Shown: in pieces, positions 8,901 through 17,385 of the stretch
How the letters are laid out: every line of letters begins with the position of its first letter
How positions within the stretch are numbered: the stretch's first letter is position 1
The notes under the pieces: generated by a model
Told to the model about the DNA's origin: nothing
The model's database searches: none
What the model saw: only the letters and a program-made list of their open reading frames with translations
Made by a program: the position numbers and the translations under genes
Assembly: GCF_000025865.1 (NCBI RefSeq)
Contig: NC_014002.1
Coordinates: 1,798,001-1,862,000 of the forward strand
Direction of reading: 5' to 3'
Length of the DNA: 64,000 bases
From: Methanohalophilus mahii DSM 5219
Lineage (GTDB): Archaea; Halobacteriota; Methanosarcinia; Methanosarcinales; Methanosarcinaceae

Positions 8901-9993
8901 CTTTGATGTTTAAATCGTCGGGAGTGTCATCTGGAGTTGAACTGTCACTACTACCACCACTACTACCAAGTCCTGGTTTTGCTTTTATTGTTTCTAAAGC
9001 TTCACTGGCCTTACCCTTGTCACTGGCATTCACCAGGCCTTCTACAGTGATTTCTACACCGTCATTATTTACATCGACTTCAACTTCACTGCTTACATGA
9101 GAGCCTTCAGCACCAGCTGTTATCGTAATTGACGGGATGCTGGCATTCTCTGAAGCTACTACAGTAGCCCTTTGTGTAACAGTAACTTCCTGGTTAATAG
9201 TTCCAGATATCAGATTGACAGTTGCATTTTCTGCATTGGCATTGATCTGGTTTGCATCACCATACTGGTTCCATGTATTAGGTGCAACTGCATCGATGTT
9301 TATTGTACCATCAACCTGTGCATGATTATCCACGGTTGCATGTGGTGTATTGACAGTAAGGTCTCCCTCAATGACAACATCAGAACCTAATGTAATGAGA
9401 CCGTCAGTATCCCCGTTAATGTTCAAATCGCCGCCATAAGTACCACCTATATGAGAGCCTTCAGCACCAGCTGTTATCGTAATTGACGGGATGCTAGCAT
9501 TCTCTGAAGCTACTATAGTAGCCCTTTGTGTAACAGTAACCTCCTGGTTAATAGTTCCAGATATCAGATTGACAGTTGCATTTTCTGCATTGACATTGAT
9601 CTGGTTTGCATCACCATACTGGTTCCATGTATTAGGTGCAACTGCATCGATGTTTATTGTACCATCAACCTGTGCATGATTATCCACGGTTGCATGTGGT
9701 GTATTGACAGTAAGGTCTCCCTCAATGACAACATCAGAACCTAATGTAATGAGACCGTCAGTATCCCCATCAATGGTCACATCACCATATGTACCACCCG
9801 GCACTGTAAAATCACCTGAATCAACTGTCTCTGTCATGTCAGTTGCGGACTCAGGTTCAGTCTCCGGAATTATATCTTCATCATCTGTACCATTATCTAA
9901 ACAACCTGTTGGCATCACTACGATTGCTGAGATTAGGAAAATCAAAACAACCAATAAAAATGGCCTAATATTCGTATCACGATTTGTTTGCAT
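5938..9993 (-). CDS. giant acidic surface lipoprotein with internal tandem repeats
   Basis: The 1351-residue protein begins with a membrane segment (about residues 12-27) and a lipobox-like PTGC (Cys near residue 31) followed by an acidic linker, so it is probably exported and lipid-anchored. Residues about 65-300 hold two nearly identical 118-residue repeats rich in T/V/I/N/D with motifs such as DGLITLGSDVVIEGDLTVN, and a diverged third copy lies at about 365-490. Such short periodic beta-strand patterns suggest a right-handed beta-helix. The C-terminal 430 residues carry two 141-residue repeats (FNYTFFNESGEPISYS) and a weaker third. Many N-x-S/T sites suggest N-glycosylation. GGGGG precedes the ATG. 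No function is known; adhesion or cell-envelope structure is plausible. Confidence 0.85.
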   Translation of the reverse strand: MQTNRDTNIRPFLLVVLIFLISAIVVMPTGCLDNGTDDEDIIPETEPESATDMTETVDSGDFTVPGGTYGDVTIDGDTDGLITLGSDVVIEGDLTVNTPHATVDNHAQVDGTINIDAVAPNTWNQYGDANQINVNAENATVNLISGTINQEVTVTQRATIVASENASIPSITITAGAEGSHIGGTYGGDLNINGDTDGLITLGSDVVIEGDLTVNTPHATVDNHAQVDGTINIDAVAPNTWNQYGDANQINANAENATVNLISGTINQEVTVTQRATVVASENASIPSITITAGAEGSHVSSEVEVDVNNDGVEITVEGLVNASDKGKASEALETIKAKPGLGSSGGSSDSSTPDDTPDDLNIKVESGDETIASGTYADGSITGESDGTLTIEDVIFEGNLDIDMKNITTVDINDDVTIEGDLTVNTPNATVNNEATVDGDIDIDAVSTNTWNQNGGSANNINVNAEGATVNLNNTNVPSVTINVRSNLVSSGSTGTSVSVTDGADGAHIESDRPNVTVSTSVNISVAGSINASDVDGEGTVDSRTARGNLELNETLVSNDELSSLKITYTLGENLSNGNVNISIPGDIYVHSAENYSINVDDGNVSFGSGVFNISNVANGTETIELSLSNLTEVTGNHVFSFSANATKAEEGTSIDATSVLMVVDTPESFEFDIRQGSIQFELSEINNSANEPVDLSKLEIDGDNSKITFLNTSDDELTTFNFSMLGIDEPKQPRNFTVEDMILEDRAVDGGTAYEAFIDGFLKDKIDKNFTGQLSGTYDGLEFSIEPSDHMEFTNMEAINTSVDVGIGKFVTETHIDTDEEEIPGEEVILFAKGDTITEKLEGMFSAEGNLSVNISIASTSNPSVIALNGFANDTGSSDVVFNVSKGTQNLTTENLTVRIHDPLDLKAHYAVVGMVGEESPVAEPLAYSFDSNTLTATYNQSNLKDYRDSINNETGADLDILGGVRDDFARYFKSLNNAAGVSTIQYNETDYTWNESKGHFEETGDLSTLVSAAVEDAESEIIGADGDYSDFEFSPYNFTIDGEELTVNLESSDEDDWESILELFEKETASISDADVKIEEGSIVFNYTFFNESGEPISYSAATGSPYDLNITDSTVMLYNDTNDSAKTDNISLQDIGEFGDDGKVTYQNLTEVGNAFNVSFSEWEGAPTHIVLNLAGGDDEYSYSSNIEVEFDTGDKEVFESLLTTVEDQNISDANVSIEEGSIVFNYTFFNESGEPISYSDATGSPYDLNTTASTVMLYNDTNGSDETDKISLQDIGEFEGDGNITYQNLTEVGNAFNASFSEWQGAPTHIVLNLTGGHGEQAWDLDKEVEFDTGDKEVFESLIEYP
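5954..6778 (-). repeat. tandem repeat of 423 bp encoding the lipoprotein C-terminus
   Basis: The segment beginning at 5954 recurs at 6377 with an offset of 423 bases (141 codons), keeping the frame. Both copies share long identical stretches, for example the first 40 or so bases, and code for the FNESGEPISYS unit. A more diverged protein-level copy precedes them. The two DNA copies are similar enough to recombine. Confidence 0.75.
9097..9804 (-). repeat. near-identical tandem repeat of 354 bp encoding the N-terminal domain
   Basis: The unit starting at 9097 is repeated at 9451 with an exact 354-base offset (118 codons). Over about the first 315 bases only a handful of substitutions separate the copies, and they then drift apart. 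This shows a recent in-frame duplication within the lipoprotein gene, and copy number may vary between strains. Confidence 0.85.
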
Positions 9994-10343
9994 GAGTATC
10001 CCCCATTGAAATTCAAATTTGGATTAGAGAATGAACGTGTTGCAATTTATGGAACTCCATTTATATAAATTTAAGGGATTGGAAACAAGTGGTAGTATAC
10101 ACAAAAGAGCCGTTGTGCATAGCATGTCAACGATTAATTAAAAATCTAATTTAGTAAAAATGATACGTGACCTGAAATTAGCTAGCAAGCAAAGGATTGG
10201 TTGACCCAAAAACTCAAAAGGTAATTGAGTGGTAATTCATGTATATACCTCTGGTTTGAATCCATTATTGTATTTATATTATAATATTTGCAAAAAAACG
10301 TATTTTTATTATTGAATGTATACTATTTTTAAAATATTTTAGT
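9994..10343. other. 350-base AT-rich gap with the lipoprotein promoter
   Basis: No gene is visible here. On the minus strand ATTTATATAA at 10061-10070 is a good TATA box; transcription would start near 10040, leaving a leader of about 45 bases that contains GGGGG six bases before the lipoprotein ATG. T-rich sequence just below 10343 would end the minus-strand tRNA transcript. A weak hairpin (ACTCAA/TTGAGT) lies near 10213-10231. Nothing else is recognised. Confidence 0.5.
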
Positions 10344-10415
10344 AGTCCCGCCCGGATTCGAACCAGGGTCTTCGGCTCCAAAGGCCGAAAGGATTGACCA
10401 CTACCCTACGGGACT
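10344..10415 (-). tRNA. tRNA-Gln (anticodon TTG)
   Basis: The 72-base minus-strand gene folds as a cloverleaf. The acceptor stem is AGTCCCG paired with CGGGACT, the anticodon stem TCGGC/GCCGA encloses loop CTTTGGA with anticodon TTG, and the T arm holds GGTTCGAATCC. No CCA is encoded. In methanogens this tRNA is charged through the glutamyl-tRNA amidotransferase route (established knowledge, not visible here). Confidence 0.95.
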
Positions 10416-10548
10416 GCTCACTGTGATAATCGCATAATCCTACTTAATTTTTATGTAAGAGGACCTGCTTATTTCCTGACACAAGGTTATAATTTCCGGC
10501 TATTCTGCCCGGCCGGTTGACAACAGATCATTGTGTGGGAGGGAATAC

Positions 10549-10980
10549 ATGACAGGAAGATTGCCCGACTCGGATAACCCGGTGTTTGCCCGCTGGATGA
10601 AAGGGGAAATGAGCAGGATCAACAGGGCGATAGTGGCACAGAGAAAGACACTGGCCCAGTTGCTTGAAGAAGAGGTGCCACAATCCAGAACCCGGGTGGA
10701 GAGAAGGTACGTATTCGACAAGCAGGTTATCAGGATGCTGGGAGATAAACTGCCTGCAGAATTGCGTGACAGACTGAAACTTCCCATCCTCTTTTTCTTT
10801 GATTTCCGTGTGGAAGACAGTTGTTTCCTTAATGACAGACATGCTCTTGAGGCACTGCAAATGCTCTCAGAATTGGGACATATGTACCGTATGCGTCAGG
10901 GCAAGGTATGGGTTGGCAAAAGTATGGCCTACTCGATCATGCGCAAATACCCGACTGCCATACAGATCACAATGGGCTGA
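10549..10980 (+). CDS. UPF0216 (DUF61) family protein
   Basis: This 143-residue soluble protein matches the archaeal UPF0216 family, recognised by NPVFARWMKGEMSRINRAIV near the start and a middle FFFDFR segment. The family has no known function; it is small, basic and conserved in euryarchaea. An upstream TTG (10531) is in frame, but GGGAGGGAA lies five bases before ATG 10549, which decides the start. It is divergent from tRNA-Gln and convergent with the DRG GTPase gene, whose stop is only 10 bases away. Confidence 0.8.
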   Translation: MTGRLPDSDNPVFARWMKGEMSRINRAIVAQRKTLAQLLEEEVPQSRTRVERRYVFDKQVIRMLGDKLPAELRDRLKLPILFFFDFRVEDSCFLNDRHALEALQMLSELGHMYRMRQGKVWVGKSMAYSIMRKYPTAIQITMG

Positions 10981-10990
10981 AAAAATAAGT

Positions 10991-12088
10991 TCACGTCTGT
11001 ATAATTACAGTCAAGATATCCTCATCCTCAAGCACATGGTCCAGCCCTGCACGCTGGCCCGGGTGTTTGGCCGATTCACCCCATACCTGGGCATACCTGA
11101 ACTTATCCCGGAAATCGCGATGCAGGTGATCACATACATCTCCCACCGTGCTTCTTTTACGGATAATAAGCGGCTCCTCCATATCCGCAGCCTCGCCCTG
11201 GGGTTTGAGGTATATCCGTATGAAATCCAGGGAATTGAAGATCATGTCCTTTACCTCTTCCAGATGAGTGCCCTTATTGGCAGAGATCAGCAGGGAATCC
11301 GGGAACTTCTCCCTTACTTTAGGCAGGATGCTTTCGTCCGCCAGGTCCACCTTATTGATGACAGTCACATCGGGAATATAGACACGGTTGCCCATTACCA
11401 CATCGATCAGCTGGTCCACATCTATATCATCCCTGATAAGCACATGGGCATTGTTTATCTTATAATCATCCAGGATTGCTTTGATAAGGTCCTCCGAAAG
11501 ATCAAGGTCAAGGGTGCTGCTCACAGTGATCCCACCGCGATCTTTCCTCTTGATCACGACATCAGGCGGACGCTGGCCCAGCCGGATACCGGCATCATAA
11601 AGCTCCTTTTTCAGAACCTCGAAGTGTTCTGTCTGGAAAACGTCAAGCATGAAAACTACCAGGTCACTGTTACGCACAACTGCGATAACTTCCTTACCCC
11701 GGCCACGTCCGCTGGCCGCACCCCTGACAAGACCCGGTACATCCAGAATCTGTATGGCTGCACCTTTGTGTTCCATTACACCGGGAATAACATCCAGGGT
11801 TGTGAATTCATAAGCACCGATTTCGGAATTTGCCCCGGTAAGCCGGTTCAGAAGAGTGGATTTACCAACTGAAGGAAAACCTACCAGTGTAACCGTAGCA
11901 TTTCCTGATTTACGTACTCCATAACCTTCACCGCCGGATTTGGCAGAAGCTTTCTTCTGGAGTTCCTCACGCAACCGGGCAATCTTGGCCTTCAGTTTAC
12001 CTACATGATGAGATGTTGCTTTGTTATAAGGAGTGTCTCGAATCTCTTTTTCAATATTGGCAATATCGTCCTCGACGCTCATCGCCAC
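10991..12088 (-). CDS. drg: DRG-family GTP-binding protein (Obg/TGS type)
   Basis: This 365-residue GTPase has an N-terminal helical region with KATSHHVGKLKAKIARLREEL, then the G domain: G1 GFPSVGKS (about residue 70), G3 DVPGL, G4 NKVD and G5 SANKG. A C-terminal TGS domain ends the protein. DRG proteins are conserved in archaea and eukaryotes and bind translating ribosomes, with a proposed role in rescuing stalled elongation. The gene appears to stand alone on the minus strand. Identification is firm; the cellular role is from the family. Confidence 0.93.
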   Translation of the reverse strand: MAMSVEDDIANIEKEIRDTPYNKATSHHVGKLKAKIARLREELQKKASAKSGGEGYGVRKSGNATVTLVGFPSVGKSTLLNRLTGANSEIGAYEFTTLDVIPGVMEHKGAAIQILDVPGLVRGAASGRGRGKEVIAVVRNSDLVVFMLDVFQTEHFEVLKKELYDAGIRLGQRPPDVVIKRKDRGGITVSSTLDLDLSEDLIKAILDDYKINNAHVLIRDDIDVDQLIDVVMGNRVYIPDVTVINKVDLADESILPKVREKFPDSLLISANKGTHLEEVKDMIFNSLDFIRIYLKPQGEAADMEEPLIIRKRSTVGDVCDHLHRDFRDKFRYAQVWGESAKHPGQRAGLDHVLEDEDILTVIIQT

Positions 12089-12180
12089 CTAACACCACTT
12101 CAACGTTAAAAAGACTTTCCCGTTGCTGCAATCCCATAAATTTTTATTGATTTTACCAGTTGTATTCAACCGACAGGCTC

Positions 12181-13278
12181 CTACCGGGCAAAAACAAGTA
12201 CATCCCGGGGATCGATTTCTACCAGGCATTGCGAACCTAGTCCGATATCCAGTTTCCCGAAGGTGCGGTTATCCATTTCCGACAGCAGCACTGATCCGCC
12301 ACCCGGAATATCCACAGCCACAACCCTGCTTGCCCCCCTGTTGACAACACTGCGCACAATCGTGGAAAAAACATTGCAGCCGCTAATATCTTCCCCGCCA
12401 GGATGAAGATGGACATTCTCCGGCCTGACACCCCAGGAATACCTGCTACCCTCTTCAACATCCATTGTGGTGGTAATTGTGATAGAACCAGCATCCAGAA
12501 CAAAGCCATTCTCAGCCTTACCTGCAGTATCGGCATCGAAAATATTCGATACACCCACAAGTTCTGCCACATGCCTGTTGCAAGGATTGTAGAAAACGTC
12601 CTCTGGCCTGCCCTCCTGCTGCACCGAGCCCTCATGCAATACCACTACTTTGTCGGCCAGCGTGAAGGCTTCAACCGGATTGTGAGTGATGAACAACACA
12701 GGGATATCCAGTGTCTCCTGGATACTGTGTATCCTCTCCCTCAGGCGCATCCGGACCACCATATCAAGTGCTGAAAAAGGTTCATCCAGAAGTAGTATGT
12801 CAGGATTGGGAGCCAGGGCACGGGCCAGGGCAACTCGCTGTTTCTGGCCTCCCGAAAGCCGGGAAGGATACTGGTCCTGCAGGCCCGTTATGTGCAGAAG
12901 ATCCAGCATCTCATGCAACCTTTGCTTTTTTGCAGCATCCGATTTGCCTTTTAACCCGTAAGTGATGTTTTTGGCCACGCTCATATGCGGAAAAAGGGCA
13001 TAATTCTGGAAAACATAACCTGGCCTGCGGTCCTGGGGAGATAGGTTCTTTTTTGACTCACTGTCAAAGTATACCTTCCCGTTAACTTCAATAAAACCCT
13101 CATCAGGTTTCCCCAGCCCTGCAATACATCTCAGGGTTGTGGTTTTCCCTGACCCCGAACGCCCAAAAAGGACAACCAGTTCGTTTGAAGCAGTAAAATT
13201 AACATCCAGATTAAAATCCGGTGCATCCTCCTGGCCTGAATATCGCTTTTTTATATCAACCCGAATATTACCAGTCAT
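12181..13278 (-). CDS. modC: molybdate/tungstate ABC transporter ATP-binding protein
   Basis: This 365-residue ATPase has Walker A GRSGSGKTT (about residues 39-47), signature LSGGQKQRVALARAL and Walker B ILLLDEPFSALD, followed by a C-terminal oxyanion-binding TOBE/Mop-like region (about residues 230-365). It powers oxyanion import through the adjacent permease. It is the last gene of the modA-modB-modC unit, three bases after modB. Molybdate and tungstate importers (ModABC, WtpABC) cannot be told apart from the ATPase alone; both metals feed formylmethanofuran dehydrogenases. Confidence 0.9.
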   Translation of the reverse strand: MTGNIRVDIKKRYSGQEDAPDFNLDVNFTASNELVVLFGRSGSGKTTTLRCIAGLGKPDEGFIEVNGKVYFDSESKKNLSPQDRRPGYVFQNYALFPHMSVAKNITYGLKGKSDAAKKQRLHEMLDLLHITGLQDQYPSRLSGGQKQRVALARALAPNPDILLLDEPFSALDMVVRMRLRERIHSIQETLDIPVLFITHNPVEAFTLADKVVVLHEGSVQQEGRPEDVFYNPCNRHVAELVGVSNIFDADTAGKAENGFVLDAGSITITTTMDVEEGSRYSWGVRPENVHLHPGGEDISGCNVFSTIVRSVVNRGASRVVAVDIPGGGSVLLSEMDNRTFGKLDIGLGSQCLVEIDPRDVLVFAR

Positions 13279-13281
13279 GTC

Positions 13282-13959
13282 TCACACCTTCCACCGGTTA
13301 ACAAGTTTTGCCGTTGCAGCCATGGAAACAAGCGACATTATTACAAGGATTACAACAAGAATATTGGCAAGACTGTCATTGCCTGACTGGAAGGCAGTGT
13401 AAATAGAAAGTGACATGGTATTTGTTTTTCCCGGAATGTTACCCGCCACCATAAGGGTTGCACCGAATTCCCCCACAGCCCTTGCAAAACTCAACACCAG
13501 CCCTGCTATAATTCCTTTCTTTGCAAGGGGCAGGGTCACAAAAAGGGCAGTTTCCAGCTCGCTGTGACCCAGCGTATAAGCCACATATTCCAGTTCCCGA
13601 TCCACACTTCCTATCGCGGCGGATGTAGTTTTAACCATCAATGGCAGGGATACCACAAAAGCAGCGATAACGGCTGCCTGCCATGTGAAAAGAATACCAA
13701 TCCCCGTCATTTCAAAAAGCGGTTGACCCAGCACACCATTCTTCCCGAGTAATATGACAAGCAAGTAACCGGTTACCGTTGGGGGCAACACAAGGGGCAG
13801 GGTTACCAGAATATCCACAAGGTTTTTGCCCGTAAAATCGCGGCGTGCCAGCAGGTATGAAATGAGCAGGCCCACCAGGACCACAAGTATCGTTGAGATA
13901 GTGGCTATCTTCAGGGTTATATACAGAGGATAAATGGCCTGCTCAAGCACAAAACTCAC
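13282..13959 (-). CDS. modB: molybdate/tungstate ABC transporter permease
   Basis: This 225-residue membrane protein with five or six membrane spans has the EAA-like loop ELEYVAYTLGHSELETALFVTLP that contacts the ATPase, and the downstream ARAVGEFGATLMVAGNIPGKT block that is typical of ModB. It forms the channel for oxyanion uptake. It overlaps the modA stop by four bases (ATGA type) and precedes modC, so the three are co-translated. Confidence 0.92.
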   Translation of the reverse strand: MSFVLEQAIYPLYITLKIATISTILVVLVGLLISYLLARRDFTGKNLVDILVTLPLVLPPTVTGYLLVILLGKNGVLGQPLFEMTGIGILFTWQAAVIAAFVVSLPLMVKTTSAAIGSVDRELEYVAYTLGHSELETALFVTLPLAKKGIIAGLVLSFARAVGEFGATLMVAGNIPGKTNTMSLSIYTAFQSGNDSLANILVVILVIMSLVSMAATAKLVNRWKV

Positions 13960-14753
13960 TCTACCTTAAATCCATATTCTTCCAGAGTACGCTTACCCTC
14001 TGGCCCTGTTACAAAATCAATGAATTTCCGGGATGCTTTCTTGTCCTCAGAATCTGTCAGGATTGCCACCGGATAACTTATATCGGCATTTACCGGCACC
14101 TCTCCTACAATCCTTATTTTGTTGCTCTCAGAAGTTTGTGCATCGGTCATGTATACAAATCCTGCATCCACTTCCCCGCGTTCCACATAAACAAGGACCT
14201 GTTTCACATTTTCCGCAAATATCGTCTTGCCTTCAATCGCCTTCCAGAGCCCTGCCTCTTCAAGCCCCTGTTTTGCATAAAGTCCTACGGGCGCAGTTTC
14301 GGGATTACCCAGGGCGATCTTTGTGATTCCCTCAGAGTCCAGATCCTCAATATTCTCGATCTGGTTTATACCTGCGGGCACTATCATAACAAGACAATTA
14401 CGGGCAAAATCCCGTCTTGAATCGGTATCTATCATACCCTTCGTATCCAGAATATCCATGTGTTTCCGGGAGGCTGAAGCAAAAACATCAATAGGTGCAC
14501 CCCCCTCAATCTGCATCCTCAGGGAACCTGAACTTGCAAGATTGAGATTGACATCAATATCAGGATTAGCAGCCTCGAACTGTTTTACGATCTCACGGTA
14601 GCTTTGCGTCAAACTGGCAGCAGCAGATACCGTGATTTCGTCACGGTCAGCCTCCTGTACAGATGATGCAGTGGAATTGGCCAGATAGGCACCGACCACA
14701 GCTAAGAATGCTATTGTTGCTACCAGAAGAATAATTTGATTATTTCTTTTCAT
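13956..14753 (-). CDS. modA: molybdate/tungstate-binding lipoprotein-like receptor
   Basis: The 265-residue extracellular binding protein has an N-terminal membrane segment (residues 7-25). The ModA fold signatures are AAASLTQSYREI (oxyanion-binding Ser/Ala loop, about residue 44) and SGSLRMQIEGGAPIDVFASA. The C-terminal part has the VDAGFVYMTDA motif. It delivers molybdate or tungstate to ModB. It resembles bacterial-type ModA more than the longer archaeal WtpA. The gene has its own TATA box and a palindrome over the expected start of transcription (see 14775-14816). Confidence 0.9.
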   Translation of the reverse strand: MKRNNQIILLVATIAFLAVVGAYLANSTASSVQEADRDEITVSAAASLTQSYREIVKQFEAANPDIDVNLNLASSGSLRMQIEGGAPIDVFASASRKHMDILDTKGMIDTDSRRDFARNCLVMIVPAGINQIENIEDLDSEGITKIALGNPETAPVGLYAKQGLEEAGLWKAIEGKTIFAENVKQVLVYVERGEVDAGFVYMTDAQTSESNKIRIVGEVPVNADISYPVAILTDSEDKKASRKFIDFVTGPEGKRTLEEYGFKVE

Positions 14754-14774
14754 TCAACAACCTTCTGCTTCAAA

Positions 14775-14816
14775 CGATATGTTCAGACGAGCATAACGGT
14801 GAAATGGTATATATTT
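14775..14816 (-). promoter_or_regulatory. modABC promoter with candidate ModE-like operator
   Basis: On the minus strand the TATA box AAATATATA lies at 14808-14816, placing the start of transcription near 14786. Exactly there sits an imperfect inverted repeat, CGTTAT and ATATCG separated by 12 bases (14775-14798), similar in arms and spacing to ModE sites in front of bacterial mod operons. A repressor bound here would block transcription. The TATA call is fair; the ModE link is an inference. Confidence 0.4.
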
Positions 14817-14856
14817 ACCTAAATAGGTTTCTAAAAAAGGCTAATAAAGAAGGAGA

Positions 14857-16053
14857 TCAATTCTCAAAAAAAGTGACTTCAACCTCATTTCCTGCTTTAA
14901 CAAAAGTAATTTCCGGTTCTATTACAATGAAACCATCGGCCTTTGCCAGTGTGGTTATTGAGGCAGAGGTTTTATCCACCGAATAAGCACACTCATCAAT
15001 TACTTCCACACAGTGATATTCCAGCCTGTTATCTGAATAAACATCATCCATAAGGGTTGCTTTCATCCTTTGCCTGGCAGGAGCAGTGATTCCCAGCCCC
15101 TTTCTTACAAGAGAGGATACAATCTCACTGAATACCATCAGGGATGCTGTAGGATTACCGGGCAATCCGATTACAGGAATATTGCTTATAGATGCGATAA
15201 TTACCGGTTTGCCGGGTTTGAACTTTAAGCCATGCATCCGGATTTGGCCTTCTTCTTCCATTAGCCGATACATGAAATCATCCGAACCTGCCGATGTGCT
15301 GCCGGTTGTCAATACGATATCACATTCAGAAACTGCCTCTAAAAGAAGAGAACGGGCTTTTTCAGGCTCATCCCTGACTATACCGTAGGCTACAGGAATT
15401 GCCGAAAGACGCCTGATAGCAGCTGAGAGGGTATAGGAATTGGCATCATATATCCTGCCCGGACCGAGAGGATTGCCAGGTTCGGTCAATTCATTCCCGG
15501 TAGATATAATTCCCACTTTAAGATTTTTGACAATTGTATCATTGATGCCCAGCGCTGCAAGGATACCAATCTTTGCAGGAGATACCATTTGCCCTGCTTC
15601 AAGAACAGTCTCACCTCTGGAAATATCAGTGCCGGCGGGAAGGATGTGCTGGCCTTGCCGGACATTACTGTGAATACACACGTTGTCGTCTGCAAGAGTG
15701 GTGTCTTCCACCATGACAACAGAATCACTTTCCTGTGGAATAGGGGCGCCGGTGGAAATTTCCACAGCTTCACCTTTTCCAAGGGATAAAGTATCCTCTC
15801 TACCCGCAGGGACATAACTTTTCAGCAAAAGACATGTACCCGGCGTAGGTGCATCTCTGGCACGGATAGCATAACCATCCTTGAGTGCCTTGGAAAAGGG
15901 TGGAACATTGATGGCAGATACTATTTTTTCTGCAAGTATACGACCATCGGCATGATCAAGTGAAACATGTTCCACTCCGCAACTTACGAGCAGAGAGTCC
16001 AGAATTTGCCTGGCCTCATCCAGCGAGGTTAGATCTTTGAGTATTTTGCGCAT
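14857..16053 (-). CDS. moeA: molybdopterin molybdenumtransferase MoeA
   Basis: This 398-residue enzyme inserts molybdenum or tungsten into adenylated molybdopterin. Visible marks are the substrate loop KALKDGYAIRA (about residue 60), the MoeA central block GIISTGNEL (about residue 185) and TTGSTSAGSDDFM, and the LPGNPTASLMVF motif near residue 310. The C-terminal domain IV is complete. A TTG at 16074 would add seven residues; I chose ATG 16053 because the family starts at this point, though GAAGGT is rather far upstream. It lies between ilvE and modABC, fitting Mo/W cofactor supply. Confidence 0.92.
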   Translation of the reverse strand: MRKILKDLTSLDEARQILDSLLVSCGVEHVSLDHADGRILAEKIVSAINVPPFSKALKDGYAIRARDAPTPGTCLLLKSYVPAGREDTLSLGKGEAVEISTGAPIPQESDSVVMVEDTTLADDNVCIHSNVRQGQHILPAGTDISRGETVLEAGQMVSPAKIGILAALGINDTIVKNLKVGIISTGNELTEPGNPLGPGRIYDANSYTLSAAIRRLSAIPVAYGIVRDEPEKARSLLLEAVSECDIVLTTGSTSAGSDDFMYRLMEEEGQIRMHGLKFKPGKPVIIASISNIPVIGLPGNPTASLMVFSEIVSSLVRKGLGITAPARQRMKATLMDDVYSDNRLEYHCVEVIDECAYSVDKTSASITTLAKADGFIVIEPEITFVKAGNEVEVTFFEN

Positions 16054-16077
16054 CTTAATTTCTGCAACCTTCAATAC

Positions 16078-16956
16078 TTATTCATATATCGGAGTACCGG
16101 TAGTACCTGTTATATCCTCGAAAGCCTTTACCATTTCCCCGGTAATGGGCCCGGGTTTTCCGTCTCCGATAAGCCTTCCATCAACCTTTGTAATGGGGGC
16201 GGCTTCTGCAGCAGTGCCGGTTACAAAAACCTCGTCTGCTGTGAATAAGTCAAAAAGGCCCACATTTTCCTCAAATAACTCATAACCCCTTTCCACAAGT
16301 AACTCAATAGCTGTTGCACGGGTAATACCTTTCAGATTGGAAATTGTTGGCGGAGTATAAACTTTGCCATTCTTTATTATGAATATATTATCCCCTGAAC
16401 CTTCGCAGATATAGCCATTGCTGTCCAGGAATATCGCTTCGTCGCCACCCTTGGCATTGGCTTCGATCTTGGCCAGAATATTATTCAGATAGTTCAGGGA
16501 TTTGATATTCGGGGAGAGGGCATCGGGAGCATTGCGCCGGGTTGCGACCATGACCGCTTTTAAACCAACCTCATAGAGGTCCCCATACATTGCCCCCCAT
16601 TCCTGGGTAATGATGAATATATTGGGAGTTTTGCATTTGCGAGGATCAAGACCGAGGTCCCCTACACCACGGGATACGATTGGTCTTATGTATGCATCAC
16701 TGAGATCGTTTTTCCTCAGGGTTTCCAGGATTGCCTGACTCATCTCTTCCCTGCTGATGGGAATTTCCATTGCGATGGCCTTTGCAGAATCAAATAAACG
16801 ATCGACGTGCTCTTTTAACTTGAATACCCTGCCATTGTATGCCCGGATTCCTTCAAAGACACCGTCTCCATAGAGGAAACCATGGTCATAGACAGAAGTG
16901 GTTGCTTCGGATTTTGGGACATAGTCGCCGTTGTAATAAACCAGAATTTCACTCAT
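16078..16956 (-). CDS. ilvE: branched-chain amino acid aminotransferase
   Basis: This 292-residue fold-type IV PLP enzyme transfers the amino group in the last step of leucine, isoleucine and valine synthesis. The N-terminus [13 protein letters not shown], the [16 protein letters not shown] block (residues 31-46), the PLP lysine in SLNYLNN-x-K context and [16 protein letters not shown] are typical of IlvE. The start ATG follows GAGGG by seven bases. It may be read together with moeA, whose start is about 25 bases downstream. Confidence 0.93.
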   Translation of the reverse strand: MSEILVYYNGDYVPKSEATTSVYDHGFLYGDGVFEGIRAYNGRVFKLKEHVDRLFDSAKAIAMEIPISREEMSQAILETLRKNDLSDAYIRPIVSRGVGDLGLDPRKCKTPNIFIITQEWGAMYGDLYEVGLKAVMVATRRNAPDALSPNIKSLNYLNNILAKIEANAKGGDEAIFLDSNGYICEGSGDNIFIIKNGKVYTPPTISNLKGITRATAIELLVERGYELFEENVGLFDLFTADEVFVTGTAAEAAPITKVDGRLIGDGKPGPITGEMVKAFEDITGTTGTPIYE

Positions 16957-17098
16957 TTTCAGCCCTCTTAATATGACTTATCGGTATTAAGGTGGACAAA
17001 TGTAATCATAATATATATGAATATTTGCAAACTCATATTCAGCAGTTGACAAAAGGCTTTTATGCACCAAATCCTATTTCATGTCGCTTCACTGTCCT

Positions 17099-17173
17099 GG
17101 GCCCGTGGCTTAGCCAGGATATAGCACCGGGCTTCTAACCCGGTGGTCGTGGGTTCAAATCCCACCGGGTCCG
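17099..17173 (+). tRNA. tRNA-Arg (anticodon TCT)
   Basis: The 75-base gene has acceptor stem GGGCCCG/CGGGTCC (one G-T pair), anticodon stem CCGGG/CCCGG around CTTCTAA with anticodon TCT, and T arm GTGGGTTCAAATCCCAC. The discriminator base is G and CCA is not encoded. A TATA-like TTTTATGCA lies about 40 bases upstream, and a T6 run at 17180-17185 would end the transcript. Confidence 0.95.
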
Positions 17174-17385
17174 CATCAACTTTTTTATATTACTGTCACC
17201 GATTGAGATATTAATCCCCCAGTTATAGTCTATAATTGCTGACACCGTAAAATGGCTACAAAAAGAAGCTTCTGGGTTACATACATTTATTGCTGACATG
17301 GAATTTACAAATGCCAGGGAATATATCATCGAAGAGGGAACACTGAAAGTCTGGACCCAGTTAAAATTCAAGGGTAGTGTGAAAT

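Noticed and set aside
7424-9744. Series of 60-160-codon open frames on the plus strand opposite the lipoprotein gene
   Set aside because: They are antisense shadows of the repeat-rich gene; the two best ones simply mirror the 354-bp repeat and show no start signals.
5954-9804. Direct repeats as a CRISPR array or mobile element
   Set aside because: The repeats are in-frame coding units of 354 and 423 bp without spacers, terminal inverted repeats or transposase.
9994-10343. AT-rich gap as a replication origin
   Set aside because: No origin recognition box pairs or cdc6/orc gene are seen; one TATA box and a tRNA end explain the region.
10799-11872. 357-codon plus-strand frame over the UPF0216 and DRG genes
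   Set aside because: It spans two convergent, well-recognised genes in the wrong frame, and its protein resembles no family.
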